This document shows, piece after piece, positions 16,563 through 25,054 of a DNA stretch of 64,000 nt. The position numbers and the translations under genes were made by a program. The notes below the pieces were generated by a model, which was not told where the DNA came from, did no database searches, and worked only from the letters and a program-made list of their open reading frames with translations. The number at the start of each line of letters is the position of its first letter. The first letter of the stretch is position 1. Origin of the DNA: Myxococcus qinghaiensis. Its GTDB lineage: Bacteria; Myxococcota; Myxococcia; Myxococcales; Myxococcaceae. The stretch is from the NCBI RefSeq assembly GCF_024198215.1, contig NZ_JAKCFA010000013.1, positions 62,001 to 126,000 of the forward strand, written 5' to 3'.

Positions 16563-17990
16563 TCACCTGAATACAGCCAGGCCCTTGCCTGTCCGGTGTC
16601 CGCCTGAGCGAGGAAGTTTGACCGCATTGGCCAAAATCAAATCCCGCACCTCGAGCGCCGTCAAGTCAGGGGCACGGCATCGGTAGAGCGCCGCGATACC
16701 CGCTACATAAGGCGCCGCCATGCTCGTGCCACTCATTCGCTCGTAGAACGCCTGATTGTTGCAGCGCCTTTCAGTGCTGGAATACACGTTCACCCCGTAA
16801 CCCATGATGTCGGGCACGACGCGGCGCTCCACGACACCGCTGGCCGAGAAATGGGCCACGTTGCGCTCGAAGTCGACTGCACCGACGGCCAGGGACTCGT
16901 CAAAGGCGGCTGGATAACCAACCGAGTCGGGTCCACTGTTACCTGCCGCGACAACAGGCAGCACATTGCTGTCGAGCAGCCGACGAATCATCGTCTGCAG
17001 CGCGCGCTGGTTGAGCTTGTAGTCCGCCTCGGAGATGCCCGGAGGCGGCTTGAGCGGGAAGCCCAGCGAGAGATTGACGACGGCGGGACGGGTGACGTTC
17101 TGCGGGCTGCTGAACTGGTGCAGCAGCCACTCCATGCCGGCGGCCACGCGGCCCAGGCTGGTGCGGATGGTCTCCGATTCAATGACGGACGCGACGTAGA
17201 GGTCCACCTCCGGAGCGACGCCGTGGTGCGTGCCCGCGGCGATGCCGCACACGTGCGTGCCGTGACCATCCGGGTCGAAGCCGCGGATGTCGCGTGCCGG
17301 ATTGTGCGGCGAGTTGGGGAACAGCGACACGTAGCGGAACTGGATGACCTTGGCGGCGTGCTCGGGGTGGTCGGCGTCCACGCCGGTGTCGAGCACGCCG
17401 AGCAGCACGCCCGCGCCGCGGATGCCCTGGGCGTGGGCCAGGGGCACACCGCTCTCTTCCGGCCACTCGCGCTCGGCCAGCGAGCTCATGCCCCGGTTGC
17501 GCGGACCGGACTGTCCCGCCGACACGGGGCCGGGGAAGGACAGGGGCACGACGTCGGGGATGAACTCGAAGTCGTCGGACAGCTCGCCGCGCGCCTCGCG
17601 CTCCGTGTCCTCCGAGTAGAAGTGGGCCATGGTGGCGCCGATGAGCGGCATGAAGCGGAAGCTGCCCGCCTCGCTGCCGGTCTGCTCCGTCACGGGCGCG
17701 CCCGGCAGCGGCACCGTCGTGGAGTCGGCGCCGCGCGTGGTGGGACGCTTGATTTTGGACCCCTTCGCCACGCGCTTGCGCTCCTCCTGGCCGCTGACGG
17801 CCGGCCGCGGGCCGGGCAGCGTGGCCGAGCGCAGGCCCAGCGACGACAGGGTGTCCGGTGCGCGGTTGGCGACCGCGAAGCGAAGGGCCGTGGTGCGAGG
17901 CAGCACGCGCTCGCCCTGCTGCGTACCGCGAGGCCCGACGCGGGCCTGCGTTTCGATGGACTCCTTGGGAACCAACAGGTAGGACTTCAT
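16563..17990 (-). CDS. S8 family subtilisin-like serine protease
   Basis: This 475-residue protease has the complete catalytic triad: Asp201 in GVLDTGVDADHP, His243 in DGHGTHVCG and Ser423 in MSGTSMAAPYVAG. The oxyanion Asn is in VVAAGNSGP. The N-terminal 170 residues are not a Sec signal; they begin MKSYLLVPKESIETQAR and contain a Ser/Thr/Pro-rich link. The enzyme is therefore either cytoplasmic or leaves the cell by another route, and no I9 propeptide is obvious. An AGGAG lies 12 bases before the ATG. The gene is followed on the same strand by a small protein that may act as the missing propeptide or inhibitor. Confidence 0.94.
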   Translation of the reverse strand: MKSYLLVPKESIETQARVGPRGTQQGERVLPRTTALRFAVANRAPDTLSSLGLRSATLPGPRPAVSGQEERKRVAKGSKIKRPTTRGADSTTVPLPGAPVTEQTGSEAGSFRFMPLIGATMAHFYSEDTEREARGELSDDFEFIPDVVPLSFPGPVSAGQSGPRNRGMSSLAEREWPEESGVPLAHAQGIRGAGVLLGVLDTGVDADHPEHAAKVIQFRYVSLFPNSPHNPARDIRGFDPDGHGTHVCGIAAGTHHGVAPEVDLYVASVIESETIRTSLGRVAAGMEWLLHQFSSPQNVTRPAVVNLSLGFPLKPPPGISEADYKLNQRALQTMIRRLLDSNVLPVVAAGNSGPDSVGYPAAFDESLAVGAVDFERNVAHFSASGVVERRVVPDIMGYGVNVYSSTERRCNNQAFYERMSGTSMAAPYVAGIAALYRCRAPDLTALEVRDLILANAVKLPRSGGHRTGKGLAVFR

Positions 17991-18626
17991 GGGTTGTCTA
18001 CTCCTTGAACGACCGTGCAACGCTGGCGGCGTGAGGCAAGGGCCACCGGCACCCAAGCTGCGTCCGCCGCGCCCGGAGCCTCGCGAGCCCGGCGGATGTG
18101 GATGGCGCGCGCTTCCGAGCGGCGCGAAACAGCCGGGTCCTCCTCCCCGGCGCACGAGACCTCCTTGCTGCATGGGGCAGCCCTCCGGCCCCCGACCCCC
18201 CAGGACTTCAAGGACGCCACCGCGTCCTCGCGCGCGAGCCCTCGTACACCCCGGTCCGTCGCCCTCACTGGCGTCCGACCTCCGGTGGCTGTGGCTCGCC
18301 CTTCCATGGCTTCTCTCTCCTCCAGGAATCCCCGAACCCATTGTGAGATTGGACAGGACGGGACTGACAATTAAACCTGGGATTCCTTGCTGTAGACGCA
18401 CGAGCCCCCCTGAATCGGTCCTTACGGGACTTTCCGGAGCGTCGGGAAGTATGAAGGAGGTCCCCCAGACTGCTCGGAGCGTCACAAGAGCGGTGTCCGC
18501 CAGCCGACCCGGGGTGTCGGAAGGGGCGGGGAGCGAGGGGGAAGTTCGGGTCCCCACAATTGTTCGCCTACGTCGCCCGCGACGGATTAAGTGGGCGCAA
18601 GCGGTCCGTCCTTTGGAGCCATCGAC
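17991..18626. other. Long divergent intergenic region, no gene seen
   Basis: There are 636 bases between the subtilase (minus) and Lgt-like (plus) genes. Frames on both strands exist, but their codon use lacks the strong third-position GC of real genes here. One minus frame ends with an ATGA overlap on the subtilase start, but its third positions are near random. The stretch around 18350-18400 is AT-rich (ACTGACAATTAAACC) and probably contains the promoters. Confidence 0.55.
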
Positions 18627-19421
18627 GTGATTCCCTACTGGCATGCCCCTTCGCTGAAGCTGGGGCCCCTCACCATCGAGCCCTTCGGCATCTTCGTCGC
18701 CGTGGGCATCCTGCTGGCCGCGCGGTTGCTCGGTCGCCAGGCGCAGCGCCAAGGGTTGGACCCGACGCCGCTCGCCGACTACGCCCCGTGGGGCGTGGGC
18801 GTGGGCGTGCTGGTGGGCCACTGGGTGCACCTGTTCTTCTACCACCCGGAGGAGCTGTCCAAGGGGCCGCTCCAGATTCTGAAGGTGTGGGACGGGCTGT
18901 CGTCCTTCGGCGGCCTGGTGGGCGGCATCATCGCGGCCATCTTCTTCTTCCGGCACCGGAAGCTGCGCTTCAACGACTACGCGGACGCGTTCGCCCTGGG
19001 CGTGGCGCCGGGCTGGGCGGTGGCGCGGCTGGGCTGCTTCGCGGTGCATGACCACCCGGGCGTGCGCACCGACTTCTTCCTCGCGGTGGCGTTCCCCAAC
19101 GGGGCCCGGCACGACCTGGGCATGTACGACGCCATCGCCCTCTTCCTCATCTCCGGCCTGCTGTACGCGCTGCGCGACGTGGAGAAGATGAAGGGGCGGC
19201 TGTTGCCGCTGTTGTCGCTGCTGTACGCGGCGTGCCGGTTCAGCTTCGACTTCCTGCGCGCCACGGACATGAACTACGTGGACGCGCGCTACTTCGGCCT
19301 GACGCCCGCGCAGTACGGCTGCTTCGCGCTGGTGGCCTATGGCCTGTGGGGGCTGCTGCGCCGCCGCGAGTCGAGCGCGACGTCAGCGCCACCCGGGAAG
19401 ACGCTGGGCACGGCGCGGTAG
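18627..19421 (+). CDS. Divergent Lgt-like prolipoprotein diacylglyceryl transferase
   Basis: This is a 264-residue inner-membrane protein with about seven hydrophobic helices. GTG 18627 gives the usual family N-terminus, IPYWHAPSLKLGPLTIEPFG. Lgt moves diacylglycerol from phosphatidylglycerol onto the lipobox Cys. Seen here are WDGLSSFGGLVGG, where the family has the catalytic-site His (SFHGG), and ARLGCFAVHDHPG, where the family has GRxGNFxNxE. The arginine of that motif and the late one in CRFSFDFLR are kept. The missing His and Asn suggest altered activity or a second, specialised enzyme. A housekeeping Lgt is presumably elsewhere. A terminator follows. Confidence 0.85.
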   Translation: MIPYWHAPSLKLGPLTIEPFGIFVAVGILLAARLLGRQAQRQGLDPTPLADYAPWGVGVGVLVGHWVHLFFYHPEELSKGPLQILKVWDGLSSFGGLVGGIIAAIFFFRHRKLRFNDYADAFALGVAPGWAVARLGCFAVHDHPGVRTDFFLAVAFPNGARHDLGMYDAIALFLISGLLYALRDVEKMKGRLLPLLSLLYAACRFSFDFLRATDMNYVDARYFGLTPAQYGCFALVAYGLWGLLRRRESSATSAPPGKTLGTAR

Positions 19422-19439
19422 GCAGGCTGTCGTTTCCCG

Positions 19440-19468
19440 AGGCCCTCGCGGTGGTTCGCGAGGGCCTT
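19440..19468 (+). terminator. Terminator after Lgt-like gene
   Basis: AGGCCCTCGCG (19440-19450) pairs with CGCGAGGGCCT (19457-19467) around a six-base loop, followed by TCTGCT. It separates the convergent Lgt-like and sigma factor genes. Confidence 0.75.
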
Positions 19469-19538
19469 CTGCTGTCCGGAGTCCGGGCCGCGTGACTTCC
19501 TTCCGCGCGCGGGCGTCTTCCGGTTCATCCGCGGGGGC

Positions 19539-20498
19539 TCACGCGGGCGCGGGCATGCGCACGGCGGAGAGCTTGCGCCGCGTGAGCACGGAGTGGATGT
19601 GCGCGATGCGTCCATCCGCTCCCAGCTCCACGCGCACCACCGCGCGCGTGGCGAGCAGCGGATCCTTTCCAGGCGCGTACACCAGCACCAGCGCGGGCAG
19701 GCCGTTGAGCCACTGGAGCTCCACCGCGAGGGGCGGGCCGCGCTGCTCCATCAGCCGCGTCAGGAACGTCAGCACGCGCTTCGGGCCCACCAGGGGCACG
19801 TGGGCCGCGCGCACCTCGCCCCGGCCGTCCGTCAGGGTGAGGACGTCGTGGGCGAGCAGCGCCTCGGCGGCCGCCACGTCTCCGGTCAGCAGCGCGCCGA
19901 GGAAGCCTTCGAGCGCCGCGCGGGTGCGCTGTTGGAGGTCCTTCGTCGGGAGGCAGCGCGCGCCGTCGTACGCGGCCATGGCGGCGCGAGCGCGGTGGTG
20001 CACCACCTTCACGTTGGCCTCGGTCATGCCCAGGGCCTCGGCGACTTCGTGCACGGTGGAGTCGAACACGTCGCGCAGGAGCAGCACGGCGCGCTGCTTG
20101 GGCGTCAGGGCCTCCAGCGCCAGCAGGAAGGCGAAGGAGACACTCTCCAGCAGCTCGTAGCGGCCCTCCGTCGAGCCTCCGCCCGGCAGCCTCGCCTCCA
20201 CCGCGGGCGGCACCTCCTCGTCACCAGTCTCCAGCGGCGAGGGCAGCCACGGGCCGATGTAGCCCTCGCGTCGGCGGCGGCGCAGGGAGTCTCGCGACAG
20301 GTTCACCGCCACGCGCGTCAGCCAGGGGCGCAGCTCCTCGTGACGCGCTGGAGGCGAGGTCAGCGCGCGGGCGAAGGTCTCCTGCACCAGCTCGTCCGCG
20401 TCCGCCGCCACGCCCGTCATGCGGTAGCACAGCCCCCAGAGGTAGCGCTCGTGCTCCCGCGCCGCCTTCGCCAGTGCTCCGTGCGACGAGTCCGCCAT
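19539..20498 (-). CDS. ECF41-type (SigJ-like) RNA polymerase sigma factor
   Basis: This is 319 residues. The sigma-2 domain (YLWGLCYRMTG...DELVQETFARAL) is followed by the linker YIGPWLPSPLE, the WLPEPL hallmark of the ECF41 group. Then come sigma-4 (LTPKQRAVLLLRDVF...) and a C-terminal SnoaL-like domain of about 120 residues that regulates the sigma factor in place of a separate anti-sigma. The C-terminal DGRIAHIHSVLTRRKL corresponds to the conserved end of the group. The start lies three bases after the stop of the FAD oxidoreductase, so the two are co-transcribed. ECF41 factors are typically linked to an oxidoreductase, epimerase or carboxymuconolactone decarboxylase; here it is an amine-oxidase-like flavoprotein. 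Confidence 0.94.
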   Translation of the reverse strand: MADSSHGALAKAAREHERYLWGLCYRMTGVAADADELVQETFARALTSPPARHEELRPWLTRVAVNLSRDSLRRRRREGYIGPWLPSPLETGDEEVPPAVEARLPGGGSTEGRYELLESVSFAFLLALEALTPKQRAVLLLRDVFDSTVHEVAEALGMTEANVKVVHHRARAAMAAYDGARCLPTKDLQQRTRAALEGFLGALLTGDVAAAEALLAHDVLTLTDGRGEVRAAHVPLVGPKRVLTFLTRLMEQRGPPLAVELQWLNGLPALVLVYAPGKDPLLATRAVVRVELGADGRIAHIHSVLTRRKLSAVRMPAPA

Positions 20499-20501
20499 GG
20501 C

Positions 20502-21803
20502 TCAGGCTCCCACCGCGAGGCGCGGCTCCTCGTGGCGCTGGCTCAGCAGCGCGCGCTCCACCGACTCCGCGCTGGCGAAGGAGGCGTCGACCAGGAAGCC
20601 CTCGTCGCCCACCCAGTCTCCCACGCGGTACAGGCCGCGCAGGTGGGGCACCTCCGGCGACGGACGGCCCGCGAGCCCTCCTGACTTCGCCGTGGGAATC
20701 CGGTGGCTCACCACCAGCGAGGGCCGGAAGCGTCGGGCGACGAGGTGCGCGCGCCAGCCGGGTTGCAGCACGTCCATCACCGCCTCCAGCTCGGCTTCAC
20801 TCGCCTCGGTGTCGGGCGTCGCGAGGTACTTCATCACGTGCACCATGGCGCCTCCCTCCGGCCCCAGCTTCGCGAAGGCCGAGTGCACGGAGACGTACCA
20901 TGGACCATCGATGCCGAGCGCGAACAGCGCCTCGGGCCTGGGCAGCCGCGACAAGCCCAGCTCCAGCGTGGCGGCCTTCACCGGTATCGACTCGGCGGCC
21001 TCGCGCGCGAGCACCGTGTCGTCGGGCAGGAGGTGGGACACGTCACCGGGACTGCCGGCCAGCACCACCGCGTCCGCCGCGCGCACCGTGCCGTCGCCCA
21101 TTCGCAGACCCTGGACCTGGCCCGACTGGATGACGACGCCGTCGACTCGCGCGGAGAGCTCCAGGGTGACGCCGGCCTCGCGCGCGACGGACTCCACCGA
21201 CGAGACGAGCGAGGCCCAGCCGTCGTCGAGGTAGAGCACGTTCGCCTCCAGCGCGAGCTGGAGCTGCGTCACCACGACCTGCGCGCTCATCGCGTCGAGG
21301 TCTCCGCAGTAGGTGGCCACGCGGGCCAGCGAGGCGATGACGGCGCGCGCGTCGTCGCGAGACAGGCGTGTGTCCAGCCACTCGCGCAGGGACACGTGCG
21401 CCAGGGTGTCCGCGTCGATGCGGCGGAGGCTCGCGAGGAGCCGGGCCATCTCCAGCTTGCCGTGCAGGTTCAGCACGTCCGTCGTCATCAGCGACACGGG
21501 GCCGCGTGGCAAGGTGTGCAGCCGGCCCGCGCGCAGGGCGTAGGCCGCGCCCGACTGGCCGGGGGTGGCCCCCCGAGGCTTCACGCCGAGGCGGCCGAGC
21601 ACCCGCATGCCGGCTCCCGCGCGGTACAGGGCATGCGGCCCCAGGTTGAAGCGGAAGCCCTCCACGTCCGAGGTCTGCGCACGTCCGCCGAGGTGCTTGG
21701 AGCGCTCGTACAGCGTCACCGCGCAGCCACCGCGCGCCAGCAGGGCCGCCGCCGTGAGCCCGCCCAATCCGCCTCCCACCACCGCCACCTTCTTCGCGTC
21801 CAT
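20502..21803 (-). CDS. FAD-dependent NAD(P)-binding oxidoreductase (phytoene desaturase/amine oxidase-like)
   Basis: This 433-residue protein starts with the dinucleotide-binding fold VAVVGGGLGGLTAAALLARGG, then ER-kHLGGRAQ, the flavin-amine-oxidase extension. It ends with LRGLYRVGDWVGDEGFLVDA, the family's C-terminal FAD motif. It resembles carotenoid desaturase-like and protoporphyrinogen-oxidase-like proteins. The substrate is unknown. GGAGGG stands six bases before the ATG at 21803. It is the first gene of a two-gene operon with the ECF41 sigma factor, and an ECF-like promoter lies upstream. It is a likely target and partner of the sigma factor. Confidence 0.9.
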   Translation of the reverse strand: MDAKKVAVVGGGLGGLTAAALLARGGCAVTLYERSKHLGGRAQTSDVEGFRFNLGPHALYRAGAGMRVLGRLGVKPRGATPGQSGAAYALRAGRLHTLPRGPVSLMTTDVLNLHGKLEMARLLASLRRIDADTLAHVSLREWLDTRLSRDDARAVIASLARVATYCGDLDAMSAQVVVTQLQLALEANVLYLDDGWASLVSSVESVAREAGVTLELSARVDGVVIQSGQVQGLRMGDGTVRAADAVVLAGSPGDVSHLLPDDTVLAREAAESIPVKAATLELGLSRLPRPEALFALGIDGPWYVSVHSAFAKLGPEGGAMVHVMKYLATPDTEASEAELEAVMDVLQPGWRAHLVARRFRPSLVVSHRIPTAKSGGLAGRPSPEVPHLRGLYRVGDWVGDEGFLVDASFASAESVERALLSQRHEEPRLAVGA

Positions 21804-21854
21804 GTCCGCCCTCCGTCGACTCACGCCCGGGAAAATCCCGAGCACTCGACGGCT

Positions 21855-21882
21855 CCACGAAAATGGGGGGCGAAAGGTTACA
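21855..21882 (-). promoter_or_regulatory. Candidate ECF-type promoter TGTAACC-N16-CGTGG
   Basis: On the minus strand TGTAACC (21876-21882) is followed after 16 bases by CGTGG (21855-21859), about 50 bases before the flavoprotein start. This resembles the AAC-type -35 and CGT -10 of ECF promoters (ECF41 members favour TGTCACA / CGTC). An autoregulated operon is inferred. Confidence 0.45.
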
Positions 21883-21914
21883 GAGGCTCGGCGAAGACCT
21901 CTGGACGCCGGGGT

Positions 21915-22481
21915 TCACACCTCCTTGAGCGCCAGTCCCGTCGCCCCGACACTCATCAGTGCAGCTCGAAGGTCCTCTGAGATGATGAGGGCTCCTGGCC
22001 ATCCTTCCGGCCGAAAGACGCGGGCCTCACCCACTTGCGAGGCATCGATTCGCAGGCCCCGCACGGAGGCATACTGGCCCACCTTCTCGGGCACGCCGTC
22101 CTCGGGCAGCCAGCGCTGAATCCGTGAGGCCTTCTCGTCGATGCAGCGGATGAGGCGGGTGGCCACCAGTATGAGATACGCGTCCTCCTGCTTGTCGATG
22201 CCCACCGGGACGAGCTGAACGTCGCCGGGCGCCAGTTCCGAGAAGACCGTGGCGACCTTGACGTGTACCACCGGGATTCGCACTCCCGCCTCGGTGAAGT
22301 CGAGGGCGCGGCCCGGTACTTCGACAGGCAGTCGCAAGCGCCCCTCCAACTGGACGGGCGTGCCCACCCGGAAGCGCTCGGGCTCCTTCACGGCACGGCC
22401 TCGCACGTCGACGGGCATCCCCAGATGCCAGCGCCCAGGAACCTGGACATCATCATGCAGCTCGAAGAAGCGCCGGGACAT
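21915..22481 (-). CDS. Imm11-family (DUF1629) immunity protein
   Basis: This is 188 residues with no signal. The N-terminal PGRWHLGMPVDVRGR and the pattern F..G.PVQLEGRL..PVEVPGRALDFT match the Imm11 / DUF1629 family, whose reference member is MXAN_0049 of Myxococcus xanthus. So do DVQLVPVGIDKQ, RCIDEKAS and the ending SEDLRAAL. Imm11 proteins neutralise toxins of several polymorphic systems. The gene starts nine bases after the AHH-toxin stop, so it is the cognate immunity gene of that toxin. Confidence 0.88.
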   Translation of the reverse strand: MSRRFFELHDDVQVPGRWHLGMPVDVRGRAVKEPERFRVGTPVQLEGRLRLPVEVPGRALDFTEAGVRIPVVHVKVATVFSELAPGDVQLVPVGIDKQEDAYLILVATRLIRCIDEKASRIQRWLPEDGVPEKVGQYASVRGLRIDASQVGEARVFRPEGWPGALIISEDLRAALMSVGATGLALKEV

Positions 22482-22490
22482 GAAGGGAAC

Positions 22491-23840
22491 CTACGGCTTT
22501 GCTCCGCGAGTGACGAGCAGGTTCAACTCCGTCCCTGGAGTAGCGACCTCCCGTGCGAGTCGCCGCAACGCGGCTTGCAGGGAAGCTCGGCAGGCCTTCA
22601 CCGTTCGACAGGTCAGCGTCGCCGCATCGAGTTCCTCGAAGACCAGCTCGTGGTAGCGCTGAGGATGCGGCCCTCGATGTCCCTTGAGGGGCACGATGTT
22701 CTCTGGGTCCTTCAGCTCCATCCCCGCCTTCTGGAAGATGTGCCGGAACCTTGGAGTCCAGGGTCCTCCTCGGGCAGCGGAGATGTCGTTCTTGTCCGTG
22801 GCGAGATGATGTTGATGCGGACGCGAGCCACCTTGCGGCGCACGCGCGGCCATGGCCACCGCGGTAGGAACCAGCACCACCGTGAGCCCCGTGGTGGTTG
22901 TCGCAATGGACTGAACGCCACCCAGTGCGGCATACGAGAAACCGGCCTGCGACTCCACGGCGAGCGCCGCCTGCGCGGAGCCCGGCAACCCCACTGACTT
23001 CGCGGCCAACCCCGCCGTGCTCCCGATGGCTGCTGTCGCCAGCATGACGAAGACTCGGGCTGCGTTCTCGCCCAGCACCTCGCCATACTCGCCCGCCGCT
23101 TCGCTGAGCTGCGCGAACGTCCTGGATGAATCCACCTTCCGAACCAACGACACCCAGCCATCGATGAGGCGGAGCACCGTATCCACGCCCAGATAGGCGA
23201 TGGCGGCAGCGGTCATCACCGCCGCGAGGCCCTTGCTCACCGGCTCGGGAAGCGACCACAGGAGCATGTACATGGTGACGGAGGCCAGGACGGTGGCTTG
23301 AAGAACGTCAGGGTCCACCATGCCCTCCAAGGCCTCGGCCGTCTCGTCCCACACCGCATCCATCGCAAGGGCCATGGCCAGCGTGTACTTGCCGTCACTC
23401 CCCAACAAGGGACCTTCATCCAGGAGGCGCAGGCAGTCCCCTGCCTTCCGCCTGCGAGCACACCACTCGCCGTAAGCGCGCGTGAGCTCCTCATCCGCAT
23501 AGGTCTCCAGGAGCCGGGGGCCGTCCACCTCTTGTTGCCGCGGAACGAGGCGCTGGCCCTGGGGCTCGTACAGGAACGTCCCACTTCGGGAGAGAACGCC
23601 AAAGAGCGCTCGCGCCTCTCTCATGGGATGCCGAAAGGGCCGCACATCTCGCGCGAGCTCCGCGACGGCTTGCTCGAAATCATCAGCCCCCAGCTCCGCC
23701 GCCTTCAACTCCGCGCCTGGTTCCTCGCGGGGTGTGACAACGAATGAGTCCAGGCCCGTCTCGAGGCGGACGACACGTCCCGATGAACACCCCACCGCCA
23801 CCAGCGCCAGGAACAAGGGGACCACGGAACGCAGTCTCAT
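22491..23840 (-). CDS. SitA-like polymorphic toxin lipoprotein with AHH nuclease domain
   Basis: This 449-residue lipoprotein starts MRLRSVVPLFLALVAVGCSS (lipobox AVGC). Residues about 50-330 share the scaffold of the toxin at 5639-7105: GDCLRLLDEGPLLGS, the hydrophobic helices WSLPEPVSKGLAAVMTAAA and YGEVLGENAARV. The last 110 residues are an AHH-type HNH-fold nuclease: PHQHHLATDKN (His344-His345), RGGPWTPRF, GHRGPHPQRYHELVF. It fits the SitA family (SitA5-like) delivered by TraAB outer-membrane exchange. The Imm11 gene follows directly. The scaffold is conserved and the toxic tip swapped relative to the other copy, as expected of polymorphic toxins. Confidence 0.9.
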   Translation of the reverse strand: MRLRSVVPLFLALVAVGCSSGRVVRLETGLDSFVVTPREEPGAELKAAELGADDFEQAVAELARDVRPFRHPMREARALFGVLSRSGTFLYEPQGQRLVPRQQEVDGPRLLETYADEELTRAYGEWCARRRKAGDCLRLLDEGPLLGSDGKYTLAMALAMDAVWDETAEALEGMVDPDVLQATVLASVTMYMLLWSLPEPVSKGLAAVMTAAAIAYLGVDTVLRLIDGWVSLVRKVDSSRTFAQLSEAAGEYGEVLGENAARVFVMLATAAIGSTAGLAAKSVGLPGSAQAALAVESQAGFSYAALGGVQSIATTTTGLTVVLVPTAVAMAARAPQGGSRPHQHHLATDKNDISAARGGPWTPRFRHIFQKAGMELKDPENIVPLKGHRGPHPQRYHELVFEELDAATLTCRTVKACRASLQAALRRLAREVATPGTELNLLVTRGAKP

Positions 23841-24057
23841 GAGCAGCCTCCTGCATCACCTTGAGCGTCGAGCCTCATCCACACCAGGACGCGGCGCGTC
23901 GTGCAGGGCGCAACACCATGCGGGTACCCCGGATGCGCCAGTTCCACCGCTCAGGTGTCATCCCCTCGCGTGCCCTCCCCCGCGTGACTTCATCCCGAGT
24001 CACACGGTCGGAAATCCCGGCTATGGTGCGGGCACTCGGGGCCGGTTGGAGTCACTC

Positions 24058-24297
24058 ATGCGCCACGCCACCATCGCCATCGCCGTCATCGCGGGACTGC
24101 TGCTGAGCGGGTGTAGCCGCTGGTGGCTCTACCCCATGCTCCCCTCCACCCCGAACCCCAGGAGCCTCACCCAGCAGCCCGGCGGATGGGAGGAGGACCC
24201 CGTCCCGACCAGCGAGCCCGTGTACGGACCTGACCGCGCCTCGGATGCACCGGACGGGGAAAAAGAAGAGTCCAAGGCCGCCGACGAAGCCTCCTGA
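24058..24297 (+). CDS. Small lipoprotein
   Basis: This is 79 residues. The signal peptide MRHATIAIAVIAGLLLSGCS has a consensus lipobox (LSGC), followed by WWLYPML. The mature chain is then only about 60 residues, Pro/Asp/Glu-rich and probably disordered. No family is recognised. It lies 217 bases from, and divergent to, the AHH toxin. The short acidic mature part suggests a surface or periplasmic spacer-like lipoprotein. Confidence 0.72.
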   Translation: MRHATIAIAVIAGLLLSGCSRWWLYPMLPSTPNPRSLTQQPGGWEEDPVPTSEPVYGPDRASDAPDGEKEESKAADEAS

Positions 24298-24373
24298 AAC
24301 CTCCCGGAAGGGTCGCACGTACCAGGGTTCGTCACATGGCGCGCACGCTCGCGCCTCCCTGGACGTGCCGCCC

Positions 24374-24853
24374 ATGCCTCTCCTCGCCGCCCCGCCACAG
24401 CCACTCCTCGCTCCGTCGTTCTTCCTGCTGGACCCCGCCCACGACGTCGAGCGCCCCCTGCTCCGTCACGGCCGCCCCACCCTCATCACCTTCCTGCGTG
24501 GCACCTGGTGCTCGTCCTGCCAGGCCTTCCTCGAACGCCTCTCGCCCCTCCACTCCACCCTCCAGGCCCGAGGCGTGGACCTGGTCGGCGTCGTCTGCCA
24601 GGGCCGGCACTGGGTCAAGAGCTGGCTCGCCCTCAACTCCCTCCCCTTCCCCCTCCTCGTCGACGAACAACGCACCGTCGCCAAGGCCTATGACGTCTAC
24701 AAGGCGCTCGGCCTCGACGGCATCCACATCGCCCGGCCCGCCACCTTCCTCGTCGATGCCCGGGGCCACATCGTCTGGCGCTATCTCGGCGACGACCGCG
24801 ATGACCGCCCCGCCAACGAAGGCCTCCTCGAGGCCCTCCAGCTCCTGCGCTGA
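24374..24853 (+). CDS. Thioredoxin-fold AhpC/TSA-type redox protein
   Basis: This 159-residue protein has the redox motif FLRGTWCSSCQAFL in the first strand-helix of a thioredoxin fold, preceded by HGRPTLITF. The later ARPATFLVDARGHIVWRYLG is typical of the AhpC/TSA redoxin family (cis-Pro in ARPAT). There is no signal peptide, so it acts in the cytoplasm. The CxxC rather than a lone peroxidatic Cys suggests a thiol-disulfide exchange or atypical peroxiredoxin. No strong ribosome site precedes ATG 24374; the frame is open further upstream, so the start is uncertain. Confidence 0.85.
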   Translation: MPLLAAPPQPLLAPSFFLLDPAHDVERPLLRHGRPTLITFLRGTWCSSCQAFLERLSPLHSTLQARGVDLVGVVCQGRHWVKSWLALNSLPFPLLVDEQRTVAKAYDVYKALGLDGIHIARPATFLVDARGHIVWRYLGDDRDDRPANEGLLEALQLLR

Positions 24854-25054
24854 AACATGTCTCACACATGATTTCGCCCGGATGAAAACCTTCCGCTCCG
24901 GCTGATGACAGACATGGCTTCCGGGTCTGTTTCAACTCGGGCCTGAGTGAATGGAACCCCACACGTCATGCCACGGGAGGCAATGTCAGAGGTAGGCGTA
25001 GAATGATGCGAGTCACGGCGGATATCCCGCCGGCCCTGAACAAGGCACGCCTCC

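Noticed and set aside
17987..18370. 127-codon minus-strand frame ending with an ATGA overlap on the subtilase start
   Set aside because: Third positions are not GC-enriched as in real genes here, and the translation is Arg/Ala-rich noise; it is probably leader sequence.
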